Source: Paenibacillus pasadenensis (GTDB taxonomy: Bacteria; Bacillota; Bacilli; Paenibacillales; Paenibacillaceae). From it: 64,000 bases of DNA. The position numbers were made by a program, and so were the translations under genes. The notes beneath the pieces are model-generated. The model saw nothing but the letters and a program-made list of their open reading frames with translations, was not told the DNA's origin and did not search any database. The stretch covers positions 62,001 to 126,000 of the forward strand of contig NZ_JAMBOT010000008.1 of NCBI RefSeq assembly GCF_023715725.1, written 5' to 3'. This document shows positions 45,901 through 53,553 of this stretch, piece by piece. Positions within the stretch are counted from its first letter, which is position 1, and each line of letters begins with the position of its first letter.

Positions 45901-46120
45901 AGAGTAATTCTGTCTTTATAGACTCAAATTCCTTATCAGAGATGGGTTGTTCCCCTATTTCTGATAAGTTATTTTGTGTAATCTTTTGACGTAAGTTATT
46001 CCAAAGGTCTTCTTCGGATTTTAAATCCGGGCGATAATTCCACTGATTATGACCTTCCCCTAACACTTCGATTAGGCGACGTTCTACTTCAGCTTCATCG
46101 TTATGTGGTATCTTTGTCAC
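42956..46120 (-). CDS. hsdR: Type I restriction enzyme, R (endonuclease/translocase) subunit
   Basis: 1054 residues. The N-terminal PD-(D/E)xK nuclease ends in VTLLINGLPIVQIELKQVTA, with the conserved E-x-K. The SF2 motor has Walker A WHATGSGKTLTSF, motif II FIVDECHRAL, motif III WFGFTGTPIF, and motif VI LIQAFSRTNRTYPGKTKG. The C-terminal helical domain binds HsdM. Together with HsdM and HsdS it cleaves unmodified DNA after translocation. It starts 23 nt after hsdS. No stops or shifts are seen. AT-rich relative to rlmD. Confidence 0.93.
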   Translation of the reverse strand: MTKIPHNDEAEVERRLIEVLGEGHNQWNYRPDLKSEEDLWNNLRQKITQNNLSEIGEQPISDKEFESIKTELLSKTKTPFDAAKWLKGENGISRITIEREDVSLGSMSLVLYSNQDIGGGISTYEVVHQIAKKRANIEDRDRRFDVTLLINGLPIVQIELKQVTAKDGVFQAFNQIKKYGEEGMFRNNIFSTLQLFVISNEQTTRYFANAMPKDMHRKFVFSWRTTDNRKVENLYEFVKQVLNIPDAHRLIANYTIVSEDQDNKVLMVLHPYQIHAIEALFTSAMKHESGYVWHATGSGKTLTSFVSTKLLARKSGVDRTIMLIDRKDLDSQTTSEFTKFASEFNTGISSGNARSNSLIVGTGSAKELSETLLSDANSNTVIITTRQKLEAALSYAQKLEEQKGTQRFKKLLGQHIVFIVDECHRALSSEGMEAIKKFFPNSTWFGFTGTPIFDVNKKQAKGQLARTTHDQYGEVLHTYTIKNALDDKAVLGFQVEHDDTIEPTSLNNYIFKQLRQIEKYVDLSDDEINEMIDQMDGLEKEGYIEPSTYESDEHIQKVIHKIFRPDNAYIKFDFQNGRPQKSAILTTSSIEMAKRYYKAIKEMTKDPEWLAKEFAGQPIRTGRTIEDPDFPRITITYSTQENEDNAKQIQDEMKEIIKEYNEYYNTAWSIEDIERYNGDINNRLARKKAEFKEFGKQIDLVIVVDRLLTGFDAPTIQTLFVDRNLSYANLIQAFSRTNRTYPGKTKGLIVTFRKPATMERNVADATKLYSKEQEESNLVYPTYKESKNRFKKAHKTLVTLVPTPNNIDEHSPLDIRIEFVKAFQELNNAFEALVTYDDYNDEVESSTALQEQVKTLEEYIGLYNTVKGSLKAEVEGDPEGPEPDFSGIEFYGENAIKLYDIDSTYIDQLLETYSANNQNIRDEIEKALQKMKKSEIVKDVYRAILNAIDSKEIAPDEDILAVKRRFFTESYNKAIEEFASTWFVEESELHLSAIQYEIGKEPIPNIGGIINSKQFDKYKAVHPDAKPLKYGPEMKRQWRKTLDEVIVPLDDELR

Positions 46121-46143
46121 ATTACTCCCTCCCTTCTATTGGT

Positions 46144-47418
46144 TTAGACAAACATCTTTTGAAGGAATGCTTTTTTTGTTTCTTTTAAGGCGTCTAACTC
46201 ACGCTGATGAAGGGTGATGAGGTGGTCGATATCGGCAAATACTATTCCGATTTGCGACTGCTCCTGCGCCGAATTCGGATAGCATATTGTTGTTTTGGCT
46301 AGATTCGTCCGGCTTATCGAGAGGACCTTAATTCCCTGCATGATCGGTAGCAATTGTTGACGATATGATGGTGAGTTCATATAGTATCCTAAAAAACTTG
46401 GCTGCATTTTTATCTTAGGTCTGCAAGCTATTGTGTGTAATCCTGATACTACAGGAATGCTTGTAATTCCTGCTATTTCAGTAGCTTTGCCAACCGTTGC
46501 ATCCTCGGCGGCATCGGCAAACAGCACATCACCGTTTTGGAGAAGATGTCTCTGATAATCTGAAACCTCCGCTCCTGTAATGAACGGAATCACATCTTTG
46601 CCGCAATCAGTAACGGCACCATATTTAATGAGAATATCGCCGTAATGGATATTCTTTATTTTTCCGACATCATAGTTCAAATCGGCTCTTGAAAGAGTGT
46701 TGCTCGGTATCGGATCGAACACTGAATCAAACCTACGCTGTTCCCAATCGCCAGTAAACCCTGGAAAGCGAACTTCCGGCACGGTCTCCCCTTCTCTTGG
46801 AAACATTTTTTGCAAGAAACCCTGTTTTGTTTGTTTGAGGGTGGTTAACTCACGCTGATGAAGGGTGATAATATCGTCGAAAGTCTTAAAGATTATACCA
46901 ATTTGTTTCTGCTCTTTTAAATTAGGTATTGGTATTTGTAATCTATTGAAATCATATAAATTATAGTTACTTCTTCCATCACCAGTCGACATTTTTAACG
47001 CCCAATTCTTATGTTTTACAGTATTGAAGAAGGTAGCAAGATAATCTGAATCTAAAATGTCTTTGTTAGGACGTGTATTAATCGTTGCAAAACCAATAGC
47101 ACCGTCTTCCCTGTCTCCTATAACGGCCGAAGTACCAATATCACCTGTATGAACTGTAACCACGTCGCCTTTTTTTAATCTTCGAGTAGTGTTCTTCTCT
47201 GCGAAAGCTTCATCCAAATGAATAGGATTTTCTGCAAACTCAAATCTACCCTCTTTTATATCAGAATTTCTAATCAGTAATGTTCCATCTTCACGGTAAT
47301 TCTCGGTCATTGATGTTACTAATCCAATAAATACCTTTGAAACTTCGGTAATCTCACGCTGTTCCCAAGCGTTAGCAAATCCCGCAAATCTAATTTCTGG
47401 TGTCTGCTTATTTTTCAC
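46144..47418 (-). CDS. hsdS: Type I restriction enzyme, specificity subunit
   Basis: 424 residues with two target-recognition domains, each followed by a conserved helical repeat: GIIFKTFDDIITLHQRELTT then LKQTKQGFLQKMFP, and GIVFADIDHLITLHQRELDA then LKETKKAFLQKMFV. It recognises a bipartite DNA sequence that cannot be predicted by eye. It overlaps the hsdM end by 11 nt. The repeats (for example CTCACGCTGATGAAGGGTGA at 46199 and 46849) are nearly identical in DNA and could allow recombination that swaps recognition domains. Confidence 0.92.
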   Translation of the reverse strand: MKNKQTPEIRFAGFANAWEQREITEVSKVFIGLVTSMTENYREDGTLLIRNSDIKEGRFEFAENPIHLDEAFAEKNTTRRLKKGDVVTVHTGDIGTSAVIGDREDGAIGFATINTRPNKDILDSDYLATFFNTVKHKNWALKMSTGDGRSNYNLYDFNRLQIPIPNLKEQKQIGIIFKTFDDIITLHQRELTTLKQTKQGFLQKMFPREGETVPEVRFPGFTGDWEQRRFDSVFDPIPSNTLSRADLNYDVGKIKNIHYGDILIKYGAVTDCGKDVIPFITGAEVSDYQRHLLQNGDVLFADAAEDATVGKATEIAGITSIPVVSGLHTIACRPKIKMQPSFLGYYMNSPSYRQQLLPIMQGIKVLSISRTNLAKTTICYPNSAQEQSQIGIVFADIDHLITLHQRELDALKETKKAFLQKMFV

Positions 47419-49000
47419 GATTAAACACCTCTAATGCACCTTTGATCCATTCAGCGTTATCTTCATCAGATTGCAGCGAAGAAATCATATCATACAAGCT
47501 AGACGCCAGTTGTGCTTTTTCTTTTCGAATTTCTTGAATTGATGAGCCGATTACAGCCATATCAACAGGCTCTTCTTCTTCAAAGGTATTTACATACCTA
47601 GGGATGTTCAAATTGAAGTCATTCTCTTTGATTTCCTCAAAGGTAGCAAGATGGGCATACTTCTCTACATCTTCACGTTTCATATACGTTTCGACAATCT
47701 TATCAATATTTTCTTTCGAGAGTTTATTTTGGTTTTTTCCCTTTATAAACTCATTACTTGCATCGATAAATAACACGTCACGAGTGGTGCGATTTTTCTT
47801 AAGAATGATGACTGTCGTTGGAATCGATGTCCCAAAGAACAAGTTTGCTGGCATCCCGATTACGGCATATATACTGCCATTCTCTAATAATTTCTTACGA
47901 ATTACACCTTCTGCAGCTCCACGGAACAGCACACCATGCGGTAAGACGATCGCCATTGTTCCCGAATCCTTCAAATGGTAGAACCCATGTAAAAGAAAAG
48001 AAAAATCTGCTTTGGATTTAGGTGCTAACTTCCCGTAACGATTGAAACGAGAATCATCTAAAAAGGTTTCATCGGCGGACCATTCTGCAGAGTATGGTGG
48101 ATTCATAAGGACAGCATCAAAGGTGTAAGGCTCATCTGTTGGCCAGTCTTTGTTGAGTGTATCCCCATTGCGTAATCGCATATCTTCTTTATTTACACCA
48201 TGCAAGATCAGGTTCATCTTCGCCAGATTGTAGGTTGTGGTATTCAGTTCTTGTCCATGGTATTTGACACTCTCTGGGTGATTAATATAATTTCGAATGT
48301 TCAACATTAAGGAACCGGATCCCATGGTTGGGTCAAATACGCTAAACAGTTTCTTATCCTCTTTTCCCATTGCAGCAATACGAGCCATCATGTCAGATAC
48401 TTCATGAGGGGTATAGAACTCTCCAGCTTTCTTACCAGCTTCAGATGCGAATTGACCAATCAAAAACTCATAAGCATCCCCAATGACATCTCCATCATGT
48501 CCCAGCACATTGACATCATTTAGCTTTTTCAAAACTTCTGTAATGGTAATGTTTCGCTGTTGATCATCTGATCCCAGTTTTTTCGATTTCAAATCAACAT
48601 CATCAAACAACCCATTGAATTGATCATACTTCGTAGATAAATCAATAAATGCTTTATTCAGATCATTAAGCTGAAACGTGTTTTGTTTCGCTTGACTGGT
48701 TAAGACATTGAATAAATAATCTGGTTCAATATCATAGCCCAAAGTATCGACTAACGTTTCAATTAAGTCATTTTTTATATCTTCATCGGCTAAAGAATCC
48801 CTATACAATTGAGTCTGTTTTTCTTGAGTGTCGTATTCTTCTAGCAATTCATCTGATATTTCAACAACTTTTTGTAGTAACTTATCGGATAAGTACTTGT
48901 AAAAAATCAATCCTAATAAGTAGTTTTTATATTCAGATGCGTCCATTTTGCTTCGCAAGCTGTCTGCGGCACTAAATAATTTTGAGTTTAATTCAGCCAT
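47408..49000 (-). CDS. hsdM: Type I restriction enzyme, methyltransferase subunit
   Basis: 530 residues of N6-adenine methyltransferase. HsdM_N helices come first (SAADSLRSKMDASEYKNYLL), then the AdoMet-binding FDPTMGSGSLMLNIRNYI and the catalytic NPPY motif (AVLMNPPYSAEW). GEFYTPHEVSDMMARIAAM is the typical N6-MTase motif X region. It methylates the site defined by HsdS. ATG 49000 has GGGGGAA upstream. First intact gene of the hsdM-S-R operon. Confidence 0.94.
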   Translation of the reverse strand: MAELNSKLFSAADSLRSKMDASEYKNYLLGLIFYKYLSDKLLQKVVEISDELLEEYDTQEKQTQLYRDSLADEDIKNDLIETLVDTLGYDIEPDYLFNVLTSQAKQNTFQLNDLNKAFIDLSTKYDQFNGLFDDVDLKSKKLGSDDQQRNITITEVLKKLNDVNVLGHDGDVIGDAYEFLIGQFASEAGKKAGEFYTPHEVSDMMARIAAMGKEDKKLFSVFDPTMGSGSLMLNIRNYINHPESVKYHGQELNTTTYNLAKMNLILHGVNKEDMRLRNGDTLNKDWPTDEPYTFDAVLMNPPYSAEWSADETFLDDSRFNRYGKLAPKSKADFSFLLHGFYHLKDSGTMAIVLPHGVLFRGAAEGVIRKKLLENGSIYAVIGMPANLFFGTSIPTTVIILKKNRTTRDVLFIDASNEFIKGKNQNKLSKENIDKIVETYMKREDVEKYAHLATFEEIKENDFNLNIPRYVNTFEEEEPVDMAVIGSSIQEIRKEKAQLASSLYDMISSLQSDEDNAEWIKGALEVFNREK

Positions 49001-49022
49001 ATTGTTTCCCCCACTTTTCCTA

Positions 49023-49559
49023 TTATCGATCTAATTGCTTCAATACTTCTAAAAAAAGTTGCTCCTCAAGCTCTGCTTGTTTCTTTGCCAAAGCTTGGCG
49101 CTTTCTCAAAGACAAATAAGCCTTTCCAATTATCTTTTGCTTCTCAACGCTGGGTAGTTCGATTTCTAACTCCTTCAATATTGCTGGAGTTAACTTAGGT
49201 ACGGTACTTCCTTGCATAAAAATCGCCATTTGCCTTTTAATTGAATGCGATTCATTCAGCGCATAACATAAGTAGTTGCTATCCAGTTGATTGTATTCAA
49301 TAATGAGTTTGGCAAAGTTTTGGTTAATGATTTCCCCCTTGTTCAAGTCACTCACAATTCCTGCCTTGGAACTAACAAAGCTAAAAACAACATCTCCGGT
49401 ATTGCTTAGATATCCGTCATCAAGCATTGAGTTTCCAATGTAAGAATTTGGTTGTGATTCTATAAATGAGCCATCTAAGTCATTAATTAAATTGGATCCA
49501 CGCTGCCAGGAACAATACGGATCGGCAAAATAGAAGTTCAGCTTAAGCTCTTGCTCCAA
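49023..49559 (-). pseudogene. Chimeric frame: IS30 transposase piece joined to a half HsdS
   Basis: The first 23 codons, MEQELKLNFYFADPYCSWQR-GSN, are the transposase segment that precedes the third catalytic residue of IS30 enzymes. From codon 24 on, LINDLDGSFIESQPNSYIGN, SNTGDVVFSFVSSKAGIVSD, and the tail RKRQALAKKQAELEEQLFLE are the second half of a type I specificity-like subunit. The join is in frame but lies where a transposon has been truncated, so the S-like protein has lost its N-terminal part. It ends 22 nt before hsdM. It could still be expressed and act as a half-S; that is not shown. Confidence 0.7.
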
Positions 49560-50373
49560 GAAGCTGTAGCAGACAAATTCCTTTCCACGATCGGTCCTTG
49601 CACTCTTAAACGTGCCTTTCGGAAAGCGAGCGACGACTTCTTTTCACGGCCTGTTCCATCGAAGAAGCTGAGCGATCCACCATACGAACTCCGATGTACA
49701 TTCGTGTTTTACGCTCGACAAACGTAGCCACGCAGGCCTTGCTCGTTCCACGACCGGAAACGACCGTATCCAACTCCCAATGACCAAATGTCGTTCGCCC
49801 TTCCACCTCTTCCGGGCGTTCATGAATGGAGGTTCCCATGGCAAATTTCCCACGTGTTTCTGCAGGTTCATGGCGTTTTCCTTTATGTCGAAGCAAGCTT
49901 AGATCTTTCCTGACGATTCGTCCCTGGTAGATCCAACGGTAGATCGTTTTGAAGCAAATGATGAACGTCCCCTCCGCCTTAATCCGGGCTTCGATTTGCT
50001 CTGGAGATAACGTTTCATAAAGCTTTTCGCTAATGTCTCGCGCTAGCGCTTCCGTATAGCTTCCCTTTGGCTGACTTGCCCTGCGACGCGTCTTGTAGAG
50101 GGCATGAGCCTGTCCAGCCTCATACGATTTCGCCGTATTCATACCGCGTTTCAACTCCCTGGAAACGGTCGATCCACTTCGCTCCAGTTCCCGAGCGATC
50201 TCCCAAATCGACAACCCCTTCTTACGCATCACCTCTAGTTTCGCTCGTTCTATTAGGGTAATGTGTGTATAGCTCATGTTGGTTCGACTCCTGTAAAAGT
50301 GGTGGTGTGGTAACTTCCATTTTACACGATTCCAACATGGGCTCTATTTATTTCAAGGTGTTGCACTTGATAT
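49491..50373 (-). mobile_element. IS30-family insertion sequence remnant
   Basis: Transposase from ATG 50277: SYTHITLIERAKLEVMRKKG, helix-turn-helix LSIWEIARELERSGSTVSRE, then TFGHWELDTVVSGRG with the first catalytic Asp, to codon 223. A frameshift near 49620 breaks the frame. FPKGTFKSARTDRGKEFVCY continues with the second Asp, but with Arg where Asn is usual. The last third, with the catalytic Glu, is gone at the hsdS join. A terminal-repeat-like end GGTGTTGCACTTGATATTAC lies near 50359-50378; the other end is missing. Inactive. The right end lies within the second integrase remnant. Confidence 0.78.
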
Positions 50374-50374
50374 T

Positions 50375-50610
50375 ACATTTCGCGTTTTCAAAAAAACAAA
50401 CTCCGATATATTCGCTTCCATGATCTCCGGCATACTTCAGCTACAATATTAATCAAACAGAACGTCCATGCCAAGATCATTTCAGAACGACTGGGTCATG
50501 AAAGTAAACGACAACCATGAACATATATGGTCACGCTCTTCGTACAACTGACCAATCTCCTGCCGATAAATTCGAATCACTTTCAACATCAACAAAGCTC
50601 AAGAACAATA
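50375..50610 (+). pseudogene. C-terminal remnant of a tyrosine integrase (newer element)
   Basis: KLRYIRFHDLRHTSATILIK, then HAKIISERLGHESKRQP-stop; after a frameshift, TTMNIYGHALRTTDQSPADK and FESLSTS. It is closely related to the remnant at 38040-38350. It begins where the IS30 end stops, so the insertion or a deletion beside it removed the front of the integrase. HxxR, LGH and the Tyr in MNIYGH are present; the frame is broken. Confidence 0.78.
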
Positions 50611-50611
50611 A

Positions 50612-50640
50612 GAGACGCTCGGGAATATCTCGAGCGTCTC
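50612..50640 (+). terminator. Terminator of integrase remnant 2
   Basis: GAGACGCTCGGGA / TCTCGAGCGTCTC stem (one mismatch), followed by TCCGTTCTTTT. Homologous to 38360-38388. Confidence 0.75.
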
Positions 50641-50659
50641 TCCGTTCTTTTCGGCTCAA

Positions 50660-50682
50660 CTTTTACATCACTTTTACATCAA
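50660..50682 (+). repeat. Paired integrase arm-type sites, right end of the newer element
   Basis: CTTTTACATCACTTTTACATCA, same as 38408-38430. Confidence 0.6.
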
Positions 50683-50769
50683 TGCCATTTTCCAGCCACT
50701 GTATCACAACTTTTAATGTGCTGTATCATATCGAAAAAACCAATCAGGACAAGGGGTCTCCATCTCTGT

Positions 50770-52290
50770 TTAATCCTTAACCAACAAAGCCACCGATTCC
50801 ACATGCACCGTATGCGGAAACATATCCACCGGCTGCACCTCCACCGTCCGGTAGCCCCCTGCTTCCAGCACTTGCAGATCCCGCGCTAGTGTGGCCGGGT
50901 TACAGGATACGTAAACCACTCTCTCCGGCTGCATTTTCAAAATCGTATCTAGCAGCTGCTCATCGCAGCCTTTGCGCGGCGGGTCAACTACGATGACATC
51001 CGGCTTCACGCCTTCCGAACGCCAGCGAGGAATGACAACCTCGGCCGGCCCAGCCTCAAACGAGGCATTCGCGATGCCGTTCAGCTCGGCATTGCGCTTC
51101 GCGTCCTCGATCGCCTCCGGCACAATCTCGACCCCATACACCTGCCCCGCATGGCGGGCCAGGAACAGCGATATCGTCCCGATGCCGCAATAAGCGTCGA
51201 TGACATTCTCCTTGCCGGTAAAACCGGCATAGTCAACTGCCGACCGATACAGCCGCAGCGTCTGCGCCGGATTCACCTGATAGAATGACCTCGCCGAAAT
51301 GGCAAAACGAATCCCGTCCAGCTCGTCATAAATGACGTCGCTCCCCCAAAGAGTACGGGTCTCATCGCCAAAAATGACGTTCGTCTGCCGCTTGTTGATG
51401 TTCTGCACGATGCTCTTCACCTGCGGCAACGCCTCGCGAATGCCCGTGATCCAATCTTCCACGCGCGGAATGCGCGGGCCGTTTGTGACGAGGACAATCA
51501 TCATCTCGCCGGTGACAAATCCGGTCCGCACGACAACATGGCGCAGAATGCCTCGCCCGCTCGCTTCGTCATAAGCGGTAATGCCAACGTTTCGGCCGAT
51601 ACGCTTCACCTGACGAACCGCTTCGTCGTTGTTTTCGTGCTGGATGAGGCAAGCGTCCATATCGACAATGCGGTGCGAGCCGCGCGCGTAAAAGCCGCCG
51701 ATCAGGCTCCCGGCTGCGCGATTGTCCAGGTCAGCCATTGCCATGCCAATCGGCACCTGCGCCTTATTGCGGTACCGCCAAGGCTCGTCCATTCCGATCG
51801 TCGGATGGACGACGATACCTCCTGCACTTGGCTTGGACTCGTGAGACAGCTCGGGGCTGTCCGCCTCCCCACTATCTTCGCTGACTAATTGCGACGCTCC
51901 AACTACTCCATCTCCATTGCCCGCACCAATCTTGCCATCCCGCACCTCCAGCTTGCCAATGCGCTGCAGCGTATCAATAACATGCTGGCGTTTCCAGACG
52001 AGCTGCGCCTCATAGCTCATATGCTGAAGCTGGCAGCCCCCGCACTGCTTGTAAATGGGGCAAGGAGCATCGACACGATCCGGGCTCGGCTCCAGCAGCT
52101 CCAGCTGTTTGGCGTAGCCATAGGTCTTTTTGACCTTGAGCACCTTGGCCTTCACGCGCTCGCCGGGAAGCGCGCCCTGCACAAACAAGGTGAAGCCGTC
52201 GTAGCGGCCCACCCCTTCGCCTTCGTGCGTCAGCCCGGTAATATCGAGGGTGACGGTATCATTTTTGTTGACGGGCAATGCTTGTTTCAT
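50770..52290 (-). CDS. rlmD: 23S rRNA uracil-5-methyltransferase (RlmD/RlmCD type)
   Basis: About 506 residues. The TRAM domain is first (VTLDITGLTHEGEGVGRYDG). Iron-sulfur cysteines follow in CPIYKQCGGCQLQHMSY. The AdoMet-dependent methyltransferase has NVIDAYCGIGTISLFLARHA, VIVVDPPRKGCDEQLLDTIL, and the nucleophile Cys in VYVSCNPATLARDL. It forms m5U in 23S rRNA; Gram-positive RlmCD does U747 and U1939. An insert of about 40 acidic residues near 110-150 is unusual. The last 16 codons contain the att core used by the integrated elements, so each integration rebuilds the gene end. Start ATG 52290 or 52299; neither has a strong site. Confidence 0.9.
   Translation of the reverse strand: MKQALPVNKNDTVTLDITGLTHEGEGVGRYDGFTLFVQGALPGERVKAKVLKVKKTYGYAKQLELLEPSPDRVDAPCPIYKQCGGCQLQHMSYEAQLVWKRQHVIDTLQRIGKLEVRDGKIGAGNGDGVVGASQLVSEDSGEADSPELSHESKPSAGGIVVHPTIGMDEPWRYRNKAQVPIGMAMADLDNRAAGSLIGGFYARGSHRIVDMDACLIQHENNDEAVRQVKRIGRNVGITAYDEASGRGILRHVVVRTGFVTGEMMIVLVTNGPRIPRVEDWITGIREALPQVKSIVQNINKRQTNVIFGDETRTLWGSDVIYDELDGIRFAISARSFYQVNPAQTLRLYRSAVDYAGFTGKENVIDAYCGIGTISLFLARHAGQVYGVEIVPEAIEDAKRNAELNGIANASFEAGPAEVVIPRWRSEGVKPDVIVVDPPRKGCDEQLLDTILKMQPERVVYVSCNPATLARDLQVLEAGGYRTVEVQPVDMFPHTVHVESVALLVKD
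50798..50817 (-). repeat. Attachment-site core in the rlmD 3' end
   Basis: TCCACATGCACCGTATGCGG, identical to 39788-39807, so the pair flanks 11 kb as direct repeats. It encodes PHTVHVE on the minus strand. Confidence 0.8.
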
Positions 52291-52633
52291 TGTGGTCATC
52301 CGTTCTCTATGAGTAGTGAAGGCCCGCAGGGAAGCTCGCTCCAAGGCAAGTTCCGGCAGGCCGTTAAGGTTAAACGTAAATGGAAGCTGTTCAATCTGCC
52401 ACCTTCACTAAGTATATCAAAATCGGGCACGCACCGGTTACAAGAACCTCGTGCAAGAATTGTGCAGGTTAAATTTAAAGGGTATTAAAGATTAATTTTG
52501 TTGTTCAAGCCCGTAGAAGCGAACGCTTGTAAGACGTCGGATTCCCACCGTTACAGCGGTTAGTTCAAGGAAATCTGAGGTCAAGAGCGATCGGAGGGCC
52601 GACCTTTGGCGCAGCGGCGGCGACAGCAAAGAA
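52291..52633. other. Intergenic region between rlmD and the lipid-kinase gene
   Basis: About 340 nt with no supported gene. The 52560-52615 stretch (GAAATCTGAGGTCAAGAGCG then ATCGGAGGGCCGACCTTTGG) has the look of a dispersed extragenic sequence, but no second copy was noticed in this window. Confidence 0.3.
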
Positions 52634-53551
52634 TTAGTAATGAGCCTTCCCTTCCTGGTCCACAAAAATATTCAAATGCGAAGGCAGCACCGTGAACGTA
52701 CACGGCAGCGTGCCCCCGTACTCACCGTCCAGGTTCAGCTGCGCGTAATCCGGCGTTGTGACCGTCAGGCGGTTCGTTTTGAAATGCACGATATGCGGAT
52801 CGTTAAAATGCTCCCCGCGCAGCGCCAGCGTAACGATGCGAATGAACTCCGCAAGATTGCACTTCTTGAGCACGAGTACCTCGAACATGCCATCATCAAG
52901 ACTCGCCGCCGGGGCCAGCTTCTCGAAGCCCCCCACGGAATTGCTGTTGCAGATCAGGAACAGCATGATCTCCTCGTGGATGTCCTCAATGCCATCCCCC
53001 TGGATGAGCAGCTCCATCGGGCGCAGCCGGGTCATTTTTTCCATACCCTTCATATAGTAGGCGAGCTGCCCGATCATCGTCTTGAGCTTGCTCGGCACCT
53101 CGTACGTCAGCTCGGTCAAGGAGCCGCCGCCCGCGATGTTGACGAAGTATTTTTTGCCGGCGCGGCCAACGTCGATTGGACGGGCGTACTGCCGCGTTAT
53201 CAGCTCGCAGGCATATTCAAGATTGCGGGGAATGCCGAGCGCCCTGGCAAAATCATTGGTCGTTCCGACCGGCAATATACCCAGCGGAGGCCGGTTCGGC
53301 TTTTCGCCAAGGCCGTTGATGACCTCGTAGAGCGTGCCGTCGCCGCCGGCCGCGATAATCATATCGAAGCCGCGGTCGGCCGCCTCGGCAGCGGCAATCG
53401 ACGCATCGCCCTCGCCCGAGGTCGCATGCGTGCTCGTCTCGATACCCCCGCGCTCCAGCAACGAAAGAATTTCACCCAGCCGCCTCCGCATTTCCTCGCG
53501 ACCGGAGGTCGGATTGTAAATGAGGCGGGCCCGCTTGTATCCGCTATTCAT
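52634..53551 (-). CDS. dagK: Diacylglycerol/lipid kinase (DgkB/YegS-like)
   Basis: About 305 residues. The catalytic domain has ARLIYNPTSGREEMRRRL, then DMIIAAGGDGTLYEVINGL (GGDGT ATP-binding motif), and LGILPVGTTNDFARALGIP. The C-terminal beta-sandwich has NIAGGGSLTELTYEVPSKLK and YAQLNLDGEYGG. In B. subtilis the soluble kinase DgkB phosphorylates diacylglycerol released in lipoteichoic acid synthesis, and its gene (yerQ) neighbours the rlmCD homologue as here. ATG 53551 is chosen because AGGAGG lies 6 nt upstream. It starts 2 nt after the chelatase stop, so translation is coupled. Confidence 0.88.
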   Translation of the reverse strand: MNSGYKRARLIYNPTSGREEMRRRLGEILSLLERGGIETSTHATSGEGDASIAAAEAADRGFDMIIAAGGDGTLYEVINGLGEKPNRPPLGILPVGTTNDFARALGIPRNLEYACELITRQYARPIDVGRAGKKYFVNIAGGGSLTELTYEVPSKLKTMIGQLAYYMKGMEKMTRLRPMELLIQGDGIEDIHEEIMLFLICNSNSVGGFEKLAPAASLDDGMFEVLVLKKCNLAEFIRIVTLALRGEHFNDPHIVHFKTNRLTVTTPDYAQLNLDGEYGGTLPCTFTVLPSHLNIFVDQEGKAHY

Positions 53552-53553
53552 GC

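Noticed and set aside
36050-50800. CRISPR array
   Set aside because: The repeats in this region are att cores, arm sites and hairpins, with no regular repeat-spacer pattern and no cas genes.
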